Assembly (NCBI RefSeq): GCF_900108945.1
Contig: NZ_FNYE01000022.1
Location: 62,001-126,000, forward strand
Length of the DNA: 64,000 bases
Direction of reading: 5' to 3'
From: Paraburkholderia diazotrophica
GTDB taxonomy: Bacteria > Pseudomonadota > Gammaproteobacteria > Burkholderiales > Burkholderiaceae
In this document: positions 1 to 6,882 of the stretch, one piece after another
Layout of the letters: each line of letters opens with the position of its first letter
Position numbering within the stretch: the stretch's first letter is position 1
The notes under the pieces: generated by a model
Seen by the model: only the letters and a program-made list of their open reading frames with translations
Told to the model about the DNA's origin: nothing
Database searches by the model: none
Program-made: the position numbers and the translations under genes

Positions 1-242
1 TTGTAGCAAACCCGCCCGAATTCCTCGACCGCGATACAGGCCGACATCACGCTGCCTGCGCCGCCATACGCTTCGGGGAAGGGCAACGTGAAGAGGCCGA
101 GTTCCTTGAGCAGTGCGTACATGTCGTGCGGATACTCGGCCGTGCGGTCGATCTCATCGGCGCGCGGCGCCACGCGCTCCCTCGCGACGCGACGGATGAG
201 ATCGCGGATCTGAACCTGGTCGTCTGTTAGTTCGTATGTCAC
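1..242 (-). CDS. acyl-CoA dehydrogenase, N-terminal part (truncated by window edge)
   Basis: Only about 80 codons are present; the gene runs off the left edge. The reading frame starts at a GTG (240-242) preceded by an AGAGAG-like ribosome site and encodes a typical acyl-CoA dehydrogenase N-terminal helical domain (YELTDDQVQIRDLIRRV, then LPFPEAYGGAG). The family oxidises acyl-CoA to 2-enoyl-CoA with FAD and passes electrons to ETF. The gene diverges from the DUF35/thiolase operon, and a candidate repressible promoter lies at 354-397. Which chain it acts on cannot be told from this fragment. Confidence 0.85.
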   Translation of the reverse strand, partial: MTYELTDDQVQIRDLIRRVARERVAPRADEIDRTAEYPHDMYALLKELGLFTLPFPEAYGGAGSVMSACIAVEEFGRVCY

Positions 243-353
243 TTGGAGCTCTCTTACTGGCGGTTTTCAGGGCCGGACCCAGATGCGTCTTTCGGAGTGG
301 GCAAACGTCGCCCCGCTGTCCACTCCCGAGTCATCCGGGGGCTTCATAATATT

Positions 354-397
354 GAACAATGTTCGATAAAGTAAACGATGCGCCTGGCAACCGTCAA
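354..397 (-). promoter_or_regulatory. leftward promoter with GAACnnnGTTC operator
   Basis: On the minus strand: a -35 box TTGACG (397-392), an 18-bp spacer, a weak -10 TACTTT (373-368), a 3-bp gap and the operator GAACATTGTTC (364-354). The spacing matches the other promoters of this window, which is the main reason to accept the weak -10. It would drive the acyl-CoA dehydrogenase starting at 242. The function is inferred. Confidence 0.55.
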
Positions 398-500
398 GCG
401 CTGAAAGCGGCTGCCGCGGGTTTGTCCGAGGTGCGTCCGGAATTTCGCCGGGATGTACTGTCAGCCTTGTGGGGCGGGGCGTGGCAGGGCTTTCCCGCCG

Positions 501-544
501 TTGACAAAGTGTTTGCGATGCGTTTAAGATTTGGAACAGTGTTC
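501..544 (+). promoter_or_regulatory. rightward promoter with GAACnnnGTTC operator
   Basis: TTGACA (501-506), an 18-bp spacer, TAAGAT (525-530), a 3-bp gap, then GAACAGTGTTC (534-544), which would cover the transcription start. This is the classic placement for a repressor that blocks RNA polymerase. It lies 80 bp upstream of the DUF35 gene that opens the large rightward run. A further half-site-like TTGTTCG follows at about 551. Confidence 0.65.
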
Positions 545-623
545 GGTTATTTGTTCGATTTTGGCCCGACGTAACGGCTCGATTCGCGGGAGCCCGAGGC
601 AAAACGATTTGGAGGAGCGGGGA

Positions 624-989
624 ATGGAGTCTCTTTGTCCTGAAGTCGACTATCAGAAGTTTCTGGCCGAGGGCCGCTTGATGATCCAGCGCAGCCGCGG
701 CAGCGGCCGCTATGTGTTCTATCCGCGCGTTGCCGAGCCGGTTACCGGGGCGCGCGATCTGGAGTGGGTCGAAGCCTGCGGGAAAGGCACGGTTTATTCC
801 ACCACGGTCGTGCGCCAGAAGTCGCCCACGCCGAGCTACAACGTCGCAGTGATCGATCTGGAAGAAGGTGTGCGCATGCTCAGCTGTGTGGAGGGCATCG
901 AGCCAGAGGCTGTGCGCATTGGCATGCCCGTGCAGGCGAAGATCGTCTACCGGGGGGATGCGGCACTGCTTGTGTTCGAACCAGCCTGA
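624..989 (+). CDS. DUF35/OB-fold protein lacking zinc-ribbon cysteines, partner of adjacent thiolase-like protein
   Basis: The product is 121 residues. The ATG at 624 is preceded by GGAGG (611-615), so this start is preferred to an upstream one. DUF35 proteins usually carry an N-terminal rubredoxin-like zinc ribbon (two CxxC knuckles) and a C-terminal OB fold. Here the ribbon positions read RSRGSGRYVFYPR with none of the four expected cysteines, while the OB half (VYSTTVVRQ ... VAVIDLEEGVRM) is intact. In actinobacterial steroid catabolism DUF35 domains pair with Ltp2-type thiolase-fold aldolases. The thiolase-like gene follows 60 bp downstream, so a two-protein complex is likely. The loss of zinc ligands is seen directly; its effect is unknown. 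Confidence 0.8.
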   Translation: MESLCPEVDYQKFLAEGRLMIQRSRGSGRYVFYPRVAEPVTGARDLEWVEACGKGTVYSTTVVRQKSPTPSYNVAVIDLEEGVRMLSCVEGIEPEAVRIGMPVQAKIVYRGDAALLVFEPA

Positions 990-1049
990 CGCCCGCTAAC
1001 CCGCAGCCGGCCGCCAAGAGCCGGTCGCACCTGATGAAAGGTAGATCGA

Positions 1050-2201
1050 ATGGAATTCAACTTGCGCGGGCGTACCGCACTGGTGGCAGGCGCCACCTAT
1101 GGGATTGGGGAAGCACCTGGCTTGTCGTCGATGGACCTTGCAGCGCGCGCTTCCGTCGACGCGCTGGCCCAGGCCGGGCTCAAACCCGGCGATGTCGACG
1201 GGCTATTCGTGTGCACGCCGGACGACATGCTCTCGGGTCTCACGTTTGCCGAATACCTCGGTATTAACCCAAGGTTCACCGACAACAACCGAAGCGGCGG
1301 CTCGGCTTTCGAAATTTACGCACACACTGCTGCGATGGCGTTGTGTACGGGACAAATCGACGTTGCGTTGATCGCCTATGGGAGCAATCAGCGTAGCGCG
1401 GCGGGCAAGCTCGTCCAGTCGTCACGTCCCTCGCCGTGGGAGAGCCCGTATAGGCCGATGAATCCGGTGTCGTCCTATGCGCTCGCGGCCGCGCGGCATA
1501 TGCACCAGTACGGCACGAAACGCGAACATCTGGCCGAGGTGGCTGTCGCCGCGCGCAAGTGGGCGCAGCTTAATCCGGATGCGTACATGCGCACGCCCTT
1601 GTCGATCGATGATGTGATGGGCGCCCGTCTGGTGTCCGACCCGCTTTCCGTGCGCGATTGCTGCCTCGTGACGGATGGCGCGGCGGCCGTAGTCATGGTG
1701 CGCGCCGAGCGCGCCCGCGATCTGACCGACAAGCCCGTGTATCTGCTCGGCGCGGCCTCGGCCACTTCGCACCGCGAGATCGCGAACATGCCTGATCTCA
1801 CGGTGACTGCTGCAGCGCAATCGGGCCGGCGCGCGTATGAAATGGCGGGCGTGAAGGCTGGCGACATCGATGTCGCGATGCTGTACGACGCATTCACGAT
1901 CAACACCATTCTGTTCCTCGAAGACCTCGGCTTTTGCCCCAAGGGCGAAGGCGGCCGCTTCGTTTCGGACGGAGCCATCGCGCCGGGCGGCCGGCTCGCG
2001 GTGAATACCAACGGCGGCGGTTTGTCTTGCGTTCACCCCGGCATGTATGGGCTTTTCCTGATTGAGGAGTCGATGCGGCAATTGACGGGCCGTGCCGGCG
2101 AGCGCCAGATTCCCGGTGCGAAACTGGCCATCGCGCACGGCAACGGCGGTGTGCTCTCGAGCCAGGCTACGGTGATTCTCGGAACAGAGGAAACACTGTA
2201 A
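1050..2201 (+). CDS. thiolase-superfamily protein without catalytic Cys (Ltp2/SCP-x-like, probable acyl-CoA retro-aldolase)
   Basis: The product has 383 residues with the thiolase fold of the SCP-x/lipid-transfer branch. The position that carries the nucleophilic Cys in true thiolases (NxxC) reads NNRS, so the expected Cys is Ser82. The C-terminal half keeps LYDAFT (Tyr279) and CVHPGMYG (Tyr333). Two tyrosines in comparable places are reported as catalytic in the steroid side-chain aldolase Ltp2. With the DUF35 gene just upstream, the best reading is a C-C bond-cleaving aldolase acting on a tertiary beta-hydroxyacyl-CoA rather than a thiolytic enzyme. This is inference from motifs and context; a non-catalytic lipid-transfer role remains possible. 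Confidence 0.75.
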   Translation: MEFNLRGRTALVAGATYGIGEAPGLSSMDLAARASVDALAQAGLKPGDVDGLFVCTPDDMLSGLTFAEYLGINPRFTDNNRSGGSAFEIYAHTAAMALCTGQIDVALIAYGSNQRSAAGKLVQSSRPSPWESPYRPMNPVSSYALAAARHMHQYGTKREHLAEVAVAARKWAQLNPDAYMRTPLSIDDVMGARLVSDPLSVRDCCLVTDGAAAVVMVRAERARDLTDKPVYLLGAASATSHREIANMPDLTVTAAAQSGRRAYEMAGVKAGDIDVAMLYDAFTINTILFLEDLGFCPKGEGGRFVSDGAIAPGGRLAVNTNGGGLSCVHPGMYGLFLIEESMRQLTGRAGERQIPGAKLAIAHGNGGVLSSQATVILGTEETL

Positions 2202-2225
2202 GAGAAGCGACCCGCCGGGGCCAGT

Positions 2226-2330
2226 GTCAACAGCTTTGCATGGGATAAGAGTCAGTGCTTTGCATGGGATCGGAGTAGGTGCTGAAGCGCCAACGCCGAT
2301 CGACAGCTAAAGCGCCAACTCTGATCGACA
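2226..2330. repeat. 105-bp nested repeat, possible collapsed IS end pair (IS21-like)
   Basis: Between the thiolase and crotonase genes lie two direct-repeat pairs. GCTTTGCATGGGAT occurs at 2233-2246 and 2257-2270 (24-bp period). A 25-bp unit at 2281-2305 recurs at 2306-2330 with three mismatches. Read from the right, the segment opens with TGTCGATC, and the left edge is TGTCAACAG, giving TG...CA ends. Multiple short terminal repeats and TG/CA ends are typical of IS21-family insertion sequences. No transposase frame and no target duplication were found, so this would be a remnant with the interior lost. The assignment is tentative; the repeats are certain. Confidence 0.6.
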
Positions 2331-2342
2331 GGAGACGGACAG

Positions 2343-3143
2343 ATGAGCGAAGAGACCGGCAGTGACGCAACAGATATCGTCCAGGTCCAGCAAGACGGCG
2401 CGATCGCGATCGTCACATTGAATTACCCCCAGCGGCGCAACGCGTTTTCACTGAAGATGCGTGAGACGTTGTACGCGCAACTTTGTCGTCTGATGCATCA
2501 CGAAGAAAGCTGCCGCGCAATCGTATTGACCGGCGCTGGCAATACGTTTTGTGCGGGTGGCGATATCTCGGAGATGCAGGCGCGCAAGGTGCTCGAGTAC
2601 CGGCAGCGCAATGAACTGCCCCTCGACATCTTCAGACTGATGGTCGAAGGGCCGAAAGCCGTTGTCGCCGCCGTCGAAGGGTTTGCTTTTGGCGCAGGGC
2701 TTTCGCTCGCTGCGGCCTGCGACTACGTCGTCACATCGTCGGCTGCACGATATGCGAGCGCGTTCGTCAAGGTCGGGCTGCTGCCCGATACAGGTCTCTA
2801 CTGGTCGCTTTCACAACGCGTGGGCGGCGGCCTCGCACGTGAACTCATGCTGAGCGCGCGAGAATTCAACGGCGTCGAAGCCAGTGAGACCGGTTTTGCG
2901 AATCAGGTCGTCGAACCCGGCGAAGCGCTGAACGCGGCCTTGAAGGTGGCGCAACAGTACGCGGAATTGCCCTCGGTCGCCACCGCGCATCTGAAGGCCG
3001 CGCTCGCGACGGGCATCCGCACGCTCGACGACGCGATCGAGGCCGAAGTCAACCTGCAGCCCATCCTGCGCCGCAGCCGCGAACACCAGGAGGCCGTGAG
3101 CGCCTTTATGGAAAAGCGCAAGCCGGTGTTCGTGGCTGACTGA
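2343..3143 (+). CDS. enoyl-CoA hydratase/isomerase family protein (PaaG-like), first of three tandem paralogues
   Basis: A crotonase-fold protein of 266 residues. The oxyanion-hole region FCAGGDISEM and the second loop GFAFGAGLSLAAACD are present. The first hydratase glutamate is not (GAGLSL replaces GGGCEL), and the second position carries Asp149 in LLPDTG, as in PaaG-type delta3-delta2 enoyl-CoA isomerases. Isomerisation or ring-adjacent double-bond shifting is therefore more likely than simple hydration. A clear GGAG site precedes the ATG. It is followed 11 bp later by a close paralogue and then by a third copy. Confidence 0.85.
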   Translation: MSEETGSDATDIVQVQQDGAIAIVTLNYPQRRNAFSLKMRETLYAQLCRLMHHEESCRAIVLTGAGNTFCAGGDISEMQARKVLEYRQRNELPLDIFRLMVEGPKAVVAAVEGFAFGAGLSLAAACDYVVTSSAARYASAFVKVGLLPDTGLYWSLSQRVGGGLARELMLSAREFNGVEASETGFANQVVEPGEALNAALKVAQQYAELPSVATAHLKAALATGIRTLDDAIEAEVNLQPILRRSREHQEAVSAFMEKRKPVFVAD

Positions 3144-3154
3144 AGGAAGCCATC

Positions 3155-3961
3155 ATGAGCGAAAAGCAAACGGTAGAAACCGAAACGGCATCGCTGATCG
3201 AGGTGACCCGCGAGGGGCCGGTCGCGATCGTGACGTTGAACAATCCGCGACGCCGCAATGCGATGGGGCGCCAGATGCGTCAGTTGCTGCGCGACACGAT
3301 GCATCGTCTGATGGTCGACGATCCCGAATCGCACGCAATCGTCCTCACGGGTGCGGGCGAGCATTTTTGCGCTGGTGCGGACATCTCCGAAATGACGAAG
3401 CGCACGATCCTGCAAAGCCGCGAGATTCTGGCGGAATCGTGTGTGGTGGTGCGTGAAATGCAGGCGGGTCCGAAGCCCGTCGTGGCAGCGGTGGAAGGCG
3501 TGGCCTTCGGAGCCGGACTGTCGCTCGCAGTGGCGGCCGATTACGTGGTCGCGGCGTCGACCGCGCGCTTTTGCGCTGCGTTTTTGCGCGTCGGCCTCAT
3601 TCCGGATACCGGCATTCTGTGGACGCTTCCGAAGCGCATCGGCATGGCCCGCGCGAGAGAGATGCTCTCGCTCGCCACCGAGATCGACGGCAACAAGGCC
3701 GCAGCGATCGACCTCGCCAACGAAGTGGTTGAGCCGGGCGCGGCGCGCGCCAAGGCGATCGAAGTTGCGCTGAGCCTCGCGGCGTTGCCGCCGCTCGGCG
3801 TGGCACTGCTGAAGGAATCGCTCACCAATGCCGCGACGACCATGGAAGGCGCGCTGCGAGCCGAGATCGACTATCAGCCCATCCTGCGTCAGTCTAAAGA
3901 CCATCAGGCTGCCTGCAAGGCATTTATGGAAAAGACCACACCGGTCTTCACCGGTGAGTGA
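3155..3961 (+). CDS. enoyl-CoA hydratase/isomerase family protein (PaaG-like), second tandem paralogue
   Basis: A crotonase of 268 residues, close in length and motif layout to its two neighbours: FCAGADISEM, GVAFGAGLSLAVAAD and GLIPDTGILWTLPKR, with Asp151 in the isomerase position and no first hydratase Glu. The ATG follows AAGGA. The C-terminus AFMEKTTPVF is the usual family tail. Three neighbouring copies suggest duplication followed by specialisation for different CoA intermediates. The individual substrates cannot be told apart from sequence. Confidence 0.85.
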   Translation: MSEKQTVETETASLIEVTREGPVAIVTLNNPRRRNAMGRQMRQLLRDTMHRLMVDDPESHAIVLTGAGEHFCAGADISEMTKRTILQSREILAESCVVVREMQAGPKPVVAAVEGVAFGAGLSLAVAADYVVAASTARFCAAFLRVGLIPDTGILWTLPKRIGMARAREMLSLATEIDGNKAAAIDLANEVVEPGAARAKAIEVALSLAALPPLGVALLKESLTNAATTMEGALRAEIDYQPILRQSKDHQAACKAFMEKTTPVFTGE

Positions 3962-3978
3962 GCGCGGGGACCCATGCG

Positions 3979-4794
3979 ATGAGTATCGAGCAGAAGGAAA
4001 AGGCCGCGGGCGGCGACGAGATCGTGCAGGTGCGCCGCGAAGGCGACGTGACCGTTGTCGTGATGAACTATCCCGAGCGCCGCAATGCGTTCTCCATGAA
4101 GATGCGGCTCGCGCTGACCGATGTGTTTCAGCGGCTCATGAACGACGACCCGGATACGCGCGCCATCGTGCTGACGGGGGCCGGCGGTCATTTTTGCGCG
4201 GGCGGCGACCTGTCCGAAATGCACGCGGCCACGCCGCCGTTGCTCGCGCTGCGTGAGCGCATTGCTGTGGGCGTGCGTCTCTTCAAGCTGATTTATACGG
4301 GCACGAAGCCGGTCGTCGCGGCAGTAGAAGGTACGTGCTATGGAGCGGGCCTCTCGCTGGCTGCTGCCTGTGATGTCGTGGTCAGCGCCGAGACGGCGAA
4401 GTACTCGTGTGCGTTCGGCAAGGTAGGGCTACTGCCCGATACCGGGATTCTCTGGACACTGCCGCAAAAGGTGGGTGGCGGCAAGGCGCGTGAACTGATG
4501 CTGAAGGGCGATGTCATCGATGCAACCGCGGCGCGCCGCATCGGCCTTGTCAGCGAGGTGGCCGCGAGCGGACACGCGCTCGATGCGGCGATCGAGGCTG
4601 CGGCTCGCTTCGCGGGCTATCCGCCGGTGACGCTGGCACTCCTGAAGGCGAGTCTCGTCAACGCGGGCAACTCGATCGAAGACGCATGCCGTCTGGAAAC
4701 CGATCTCAATCCCCTGACCCGCCAAACGAGCGATCACACGGAAGCCGTGAAGGCCTTCATGGAAAAACGCAAGCCGGTTTTTACGGGTGCCTGA
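3979..4794 (+). CDS. enoyl-CoA hydratase/isomerase family protein (PaaG-like), third tandem paralogue
   Basis: The product has 271 residues from the ATG at 3979, preceded by GGGGA at a good distance; an in-frame GTG at 3958 overlapping the previous stop is the alternative. The motifs FCAGGDLSEM, GTCYGAGLSLAAACD and GLLPDTGILWTLPQK match the two copies upstream, with Asp154 replacing the second hydratase glutamate. It belongs to the same transcription run as the SDR that follows. Probable role: shifting double bonds in CoA-bound intermediates during ring or side-chain breakdown. Confidence 0.84.
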   Translation: MSIEQKEKAAGGDEIVQVRREGDVTVVVMNYPERRNAFSMKMRLALTDVFQRLMNDDPDTRAIVLTGAGGHFCAGGDLSEMHAATPPLLALRERIAVGVRLFKLIYTGTKPVVAAVEGTCYGAGLSLAAACDVVVSAETAKYSCAFGKVGLLPDTGILWTLPQKVGGGKARELMLKGDVIDATAARRIGLVSEVAASGHALDAAIEAAARFAGYPPVTLALLKASLVNAGNSIEDACRLETDLNPLTRQTSDHTEAVKAFMEKRKPVFTGA

Positions 4795-4832
4795 AGCCGC
4801 GGTTCTTTGTTGCTGTCTCTACTGGAAGTTCA

Positions 4833-5693
4833 ATGCCAATGTTTACGCCTGACCTGCTGAAGAACAAACGAATCCTGATCACCGGCGGTGGCACGGGCCT
4901 CGGCAAGAGTATCGGCCGACGCTATCTCGAACTGGGCGCCGATCTCGTCATCTGCGGCCGCCGTAAGGAAGTGCTCGACGCGACGGCCGACGAGTTTCGC
5001 GGCGTAGTGCCAGGCGCACGCGTCACGACTGTGCAGGCGGATGTGCGCAGCGCGGAATCCGTCGAGGCAATGATGGATACGATCTGGCAGGACGGGCCGC
5101 TCGATGTGCTGCTGAACAACGCGGCGGCCAATTTCATCGCGCGCACGGAGAGCCTCTCGCCGCGTGCAGTGGACGCTGTGCTCGATATCGTGCTGCACGG
5201 CAGCTTCTATTGCACGATCGCGGCGGGCAAGCGCTGGATCGACGCGGGCCACGCGGGCAACGTGATCAGCACGGTGTCCACTCCCACGATGACGGGCTCG
5301 GCCTTTACGGTGCCCTCCGCTGCGGCGAAGGCTGGCGTTCTGGCGATGACCCGAAGCCTTGCGGTCGAGTGGGGGCCGAAGGGCATTCGCCTGAACGCGG
5401 TGGCGCCCGGACTTTTCCCGACGCCCGGTGCCTGGGAGCAGTTGTATCCGCCTGGCTCGCAGGTCGAACCGCAAGAGCGCTCGGTTCCGCTGCGGCGCTT
5501 CGGCGATCACACGGAACTCGCGGATCTTTATGCGTATCTGGCTTCGGACGGCTCCGGCTATATCACCGGCGACATGATCGTGATCGACGGCGGCCGCTGG
5601 ATGCAGGGCGTTGGCGGCCCGACCTTCCGTGCCATGCAGGATTGGACCGACGAACAATGGGACGCCATGCGTGCCCATGCGCGCAAGGGTTGA
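4833..5693 (+). CDS. SDR family oxidoreductase, 2,4-dienoyl-CoA reductase-like
   Basis: The ATG at 4833 gives 286 residues. The Rossmann motif ITGGGTGLGKSIG is clear. The usual YxxxK site is replaced by FTVPSAAAKAG, so the canonical Tyr is absent and only the Lys remains. This is the layout of mitochondrial-type 2,4-dienoyl-CoA reductases (DECR), which also share the following AVEWGPKGIR-like stretch and the GPxxT/PGxxPTPGA segment. The family reduces 2,4-dienoyl-CoA to 3-enoyl-CoA with NADPH, a good partner for the PaaG-like isomerases directly upstream. The racemase gene starts 3 bp after its stop. Confidence 0.8.
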   Translation: MPMFTPDLLKNKRILITGGGTGLGKSIGRRYLELGADLVICGRRKEVLDATADEFRGVVPGARVTTVQADVRSAESVEAMMDTIWQDGPLDVLLNNAAANFIARTESLSPRAVDAVLDIVLHGSFYCTIAAGKRWIDAGHAGNVISTVSTPTMTGSAFTVPSAAAKAGVLAMTRSLAVEWGPKGIRLNAVAPGLFPTPGAWEQLYPPGSQVEPQERSVPLRRFGDHTELADLYAYLASDGSGYITGDMIVIDGGRWMQGVGGPTFRAMQDWTDEQWDAMRAHARKG

Positions 5694-5696
5694 ACC

Positions 5697-6839
5697 ATGG
5701 GTCCGCTCGCAGGAGTTCGAATCATCGAGCTGGCCGGCATCGGACCGGGCCCCATGGCGGCAATGTTGCTCGCCGATCTGGGCGCGACGGTGTTGCGCAT
5801 CGAGCGTCGCCAGCCGGCCAAGCTCGGCATCGAGCGCCCGCTGCGTTACAACCTGTTGCTGCGTAACCGCAAAACGATCGCGCTCGATCTGAAAGACCCG
5901 GAGGCCGTGGAACTCGTGCTCTCTCTCGTGGAGCGCGCCGACGCCTTGATCGAAGGCTTCCGCCCCGGCGTGACGGAACGCCTTGGGCTCGGTCCGCAGG
6001 TCTGCCTCGAACGCAATCCGAAGCTTGCCTATGGACGTATCACGGGATGGGGGCAAGAAGGCCCGCTTGCGCAGTACGCGGGGCATGACCTGAACTACAT
6101 CGCGATCACCGGCGTGCTCAACGCGATCGGCCGCCGCGATCAGCCGCCGTCGATACCGTTGAATCTGATCGGCGACTATGCCGGCGGTTCGCTGTACCTC
6201 GCAATGGGACTGCTCTCCGCGATTTTGCATGCGCGTAACGGCGGCACAGGCCAGGTCGTGGATGCCGCGATCGTCGACGGCACGGCGAACCTTGCCACCA
6301 CGTTCTTCGGCATGCAGGCTGCCGGCATCTGGCGTGACGGGCGCGGGACGAATATCACGGACTCCGGATCACACTTCTACGACGTGTACGAATGCGCGGA
6401 CGGCAAGTGGATCACGATCGGTCCCATCGAGGACAAGTTCTATCTGGCGCTGCTTCGTCTGCTCGATATCGACCCGCAAACACTCGGCGCTCAGCTTGAC
6501 GAAAGCAATTGGCCTGCCGCACGCGCGCTGTTTGCGCTGAAGTTCAATAGCCGCACGCGCGAGCAATGGACCACGCTGCTCCAGCATTCGGACGCGTGCT
6601 TCGCACCCATCCTGTCGTGGACCGAGGCACCTGAGCATGAGCATTTAAAGGCGCGCGGCACGTTCATCGAAGTCGACGGCATCGTGCAGCCGGCTCCGGC
6701 GCCGCGCTTTTCCGCCACTGTGCCCGCGAAGCCGACGGCGCCCGAGGCGCCCGACGCGGCAACGGTCGACGCTGCGCTGGCCGCATGGCTCGAACCGGGC
6801 CGCATTGGCAAGCTGAAAGAAGCGGGAACGCTGGCCTGA
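5697..6839 (+). CDS. CaiB/BaiF family protein, alpha-methylacyl-CoA racemase-like
   Basis: The product has 380 residues, the usual length of alpha-methylacyl-CoA racemases (AMACR/MCR). The motifs GIGPGPMAAMLLADLGA, GRITGWGQEGPLA, AGHDLNY (His130) and GDYAGG (Asp160) match the His/Asp pair used by MCR to invert the 2-methyl centre of acyl-CoA thioesters. This activity is needed when a methyl-branched isoprenoid acid of mixed stereochemistry enters beta-oxidation, because acyl-CoA dehydrogenases take only the S form. The start lies 3 bp after the upstream stop, so translation is probably coupled. It supports an isoprenoid substrate for the cluster. Confidence 0.85.
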   Translation: MGPLAGVRIIELAGIGPGPMAAMLLADLGATVLRIERRQPAKLGIERPLRYNLLLRNRKTIALDLKDPEAVELVLSLVERADALIEGFRPGVTERLGLGPQVCLERNPKLAYGRITGWGQEGPLAQYAGHDLNYIAITGVLNAIGRRDQPPSIPLNLIGDYAGGSLYLAMGLLSAILHARNGGTGQVVDAAIVDGTANLATTFFGMQAAGIWRDGRGTNITDSGSHFYDVYECADGKWITIGPIEDKFYLALLRLLDIDPQTLGAQLDESNWPAARALFALKFNSRTREQWTTLLQHSDACFAPILSWTEAPEHEHLKARGTFIEVDGIVQPAPAPRFSATVPAKPTAPEAPDAATVDAALAAWLEPGRIGKLKEAGTLA

Positions 6840-6882
6840 GCGGCACACGGCAGGCTACCCACAAAAACGTAACGAGACATTC

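Larger units (their letters stand above)
243..623. other. divergent intergenic control region
   Basis: This 381-bp stretch between the leftward acyl-CoA dehydrogenase and the rightward DUF35 gene shows no convincing gene. It holds two candidate promoter-operator units, one facing each way (354-397 leftward, 501-544 rightward). Short open frames inside it have no ribosome site and overlap the operators, so they are not called. Confidence 0.7.

Noticed and set aside
359..574. Short rightward frame beginning MFDKVND in the divergent control region
   Set aside because: Its start codon lies in the operator, there is no ribosome site, and it overlaps the second promoter.
2226..2330. CRISPR-like array
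   Set aside because: Two different repeat pairs, directly adjoining, without spacers or cas genes.
4830..6230. Antisense open frame of about 466 codons across the SDR and racemase genes
   Set aside because: Same reason: a codon-bias shadow with His/Arg-rich composition typical of such artefacts.
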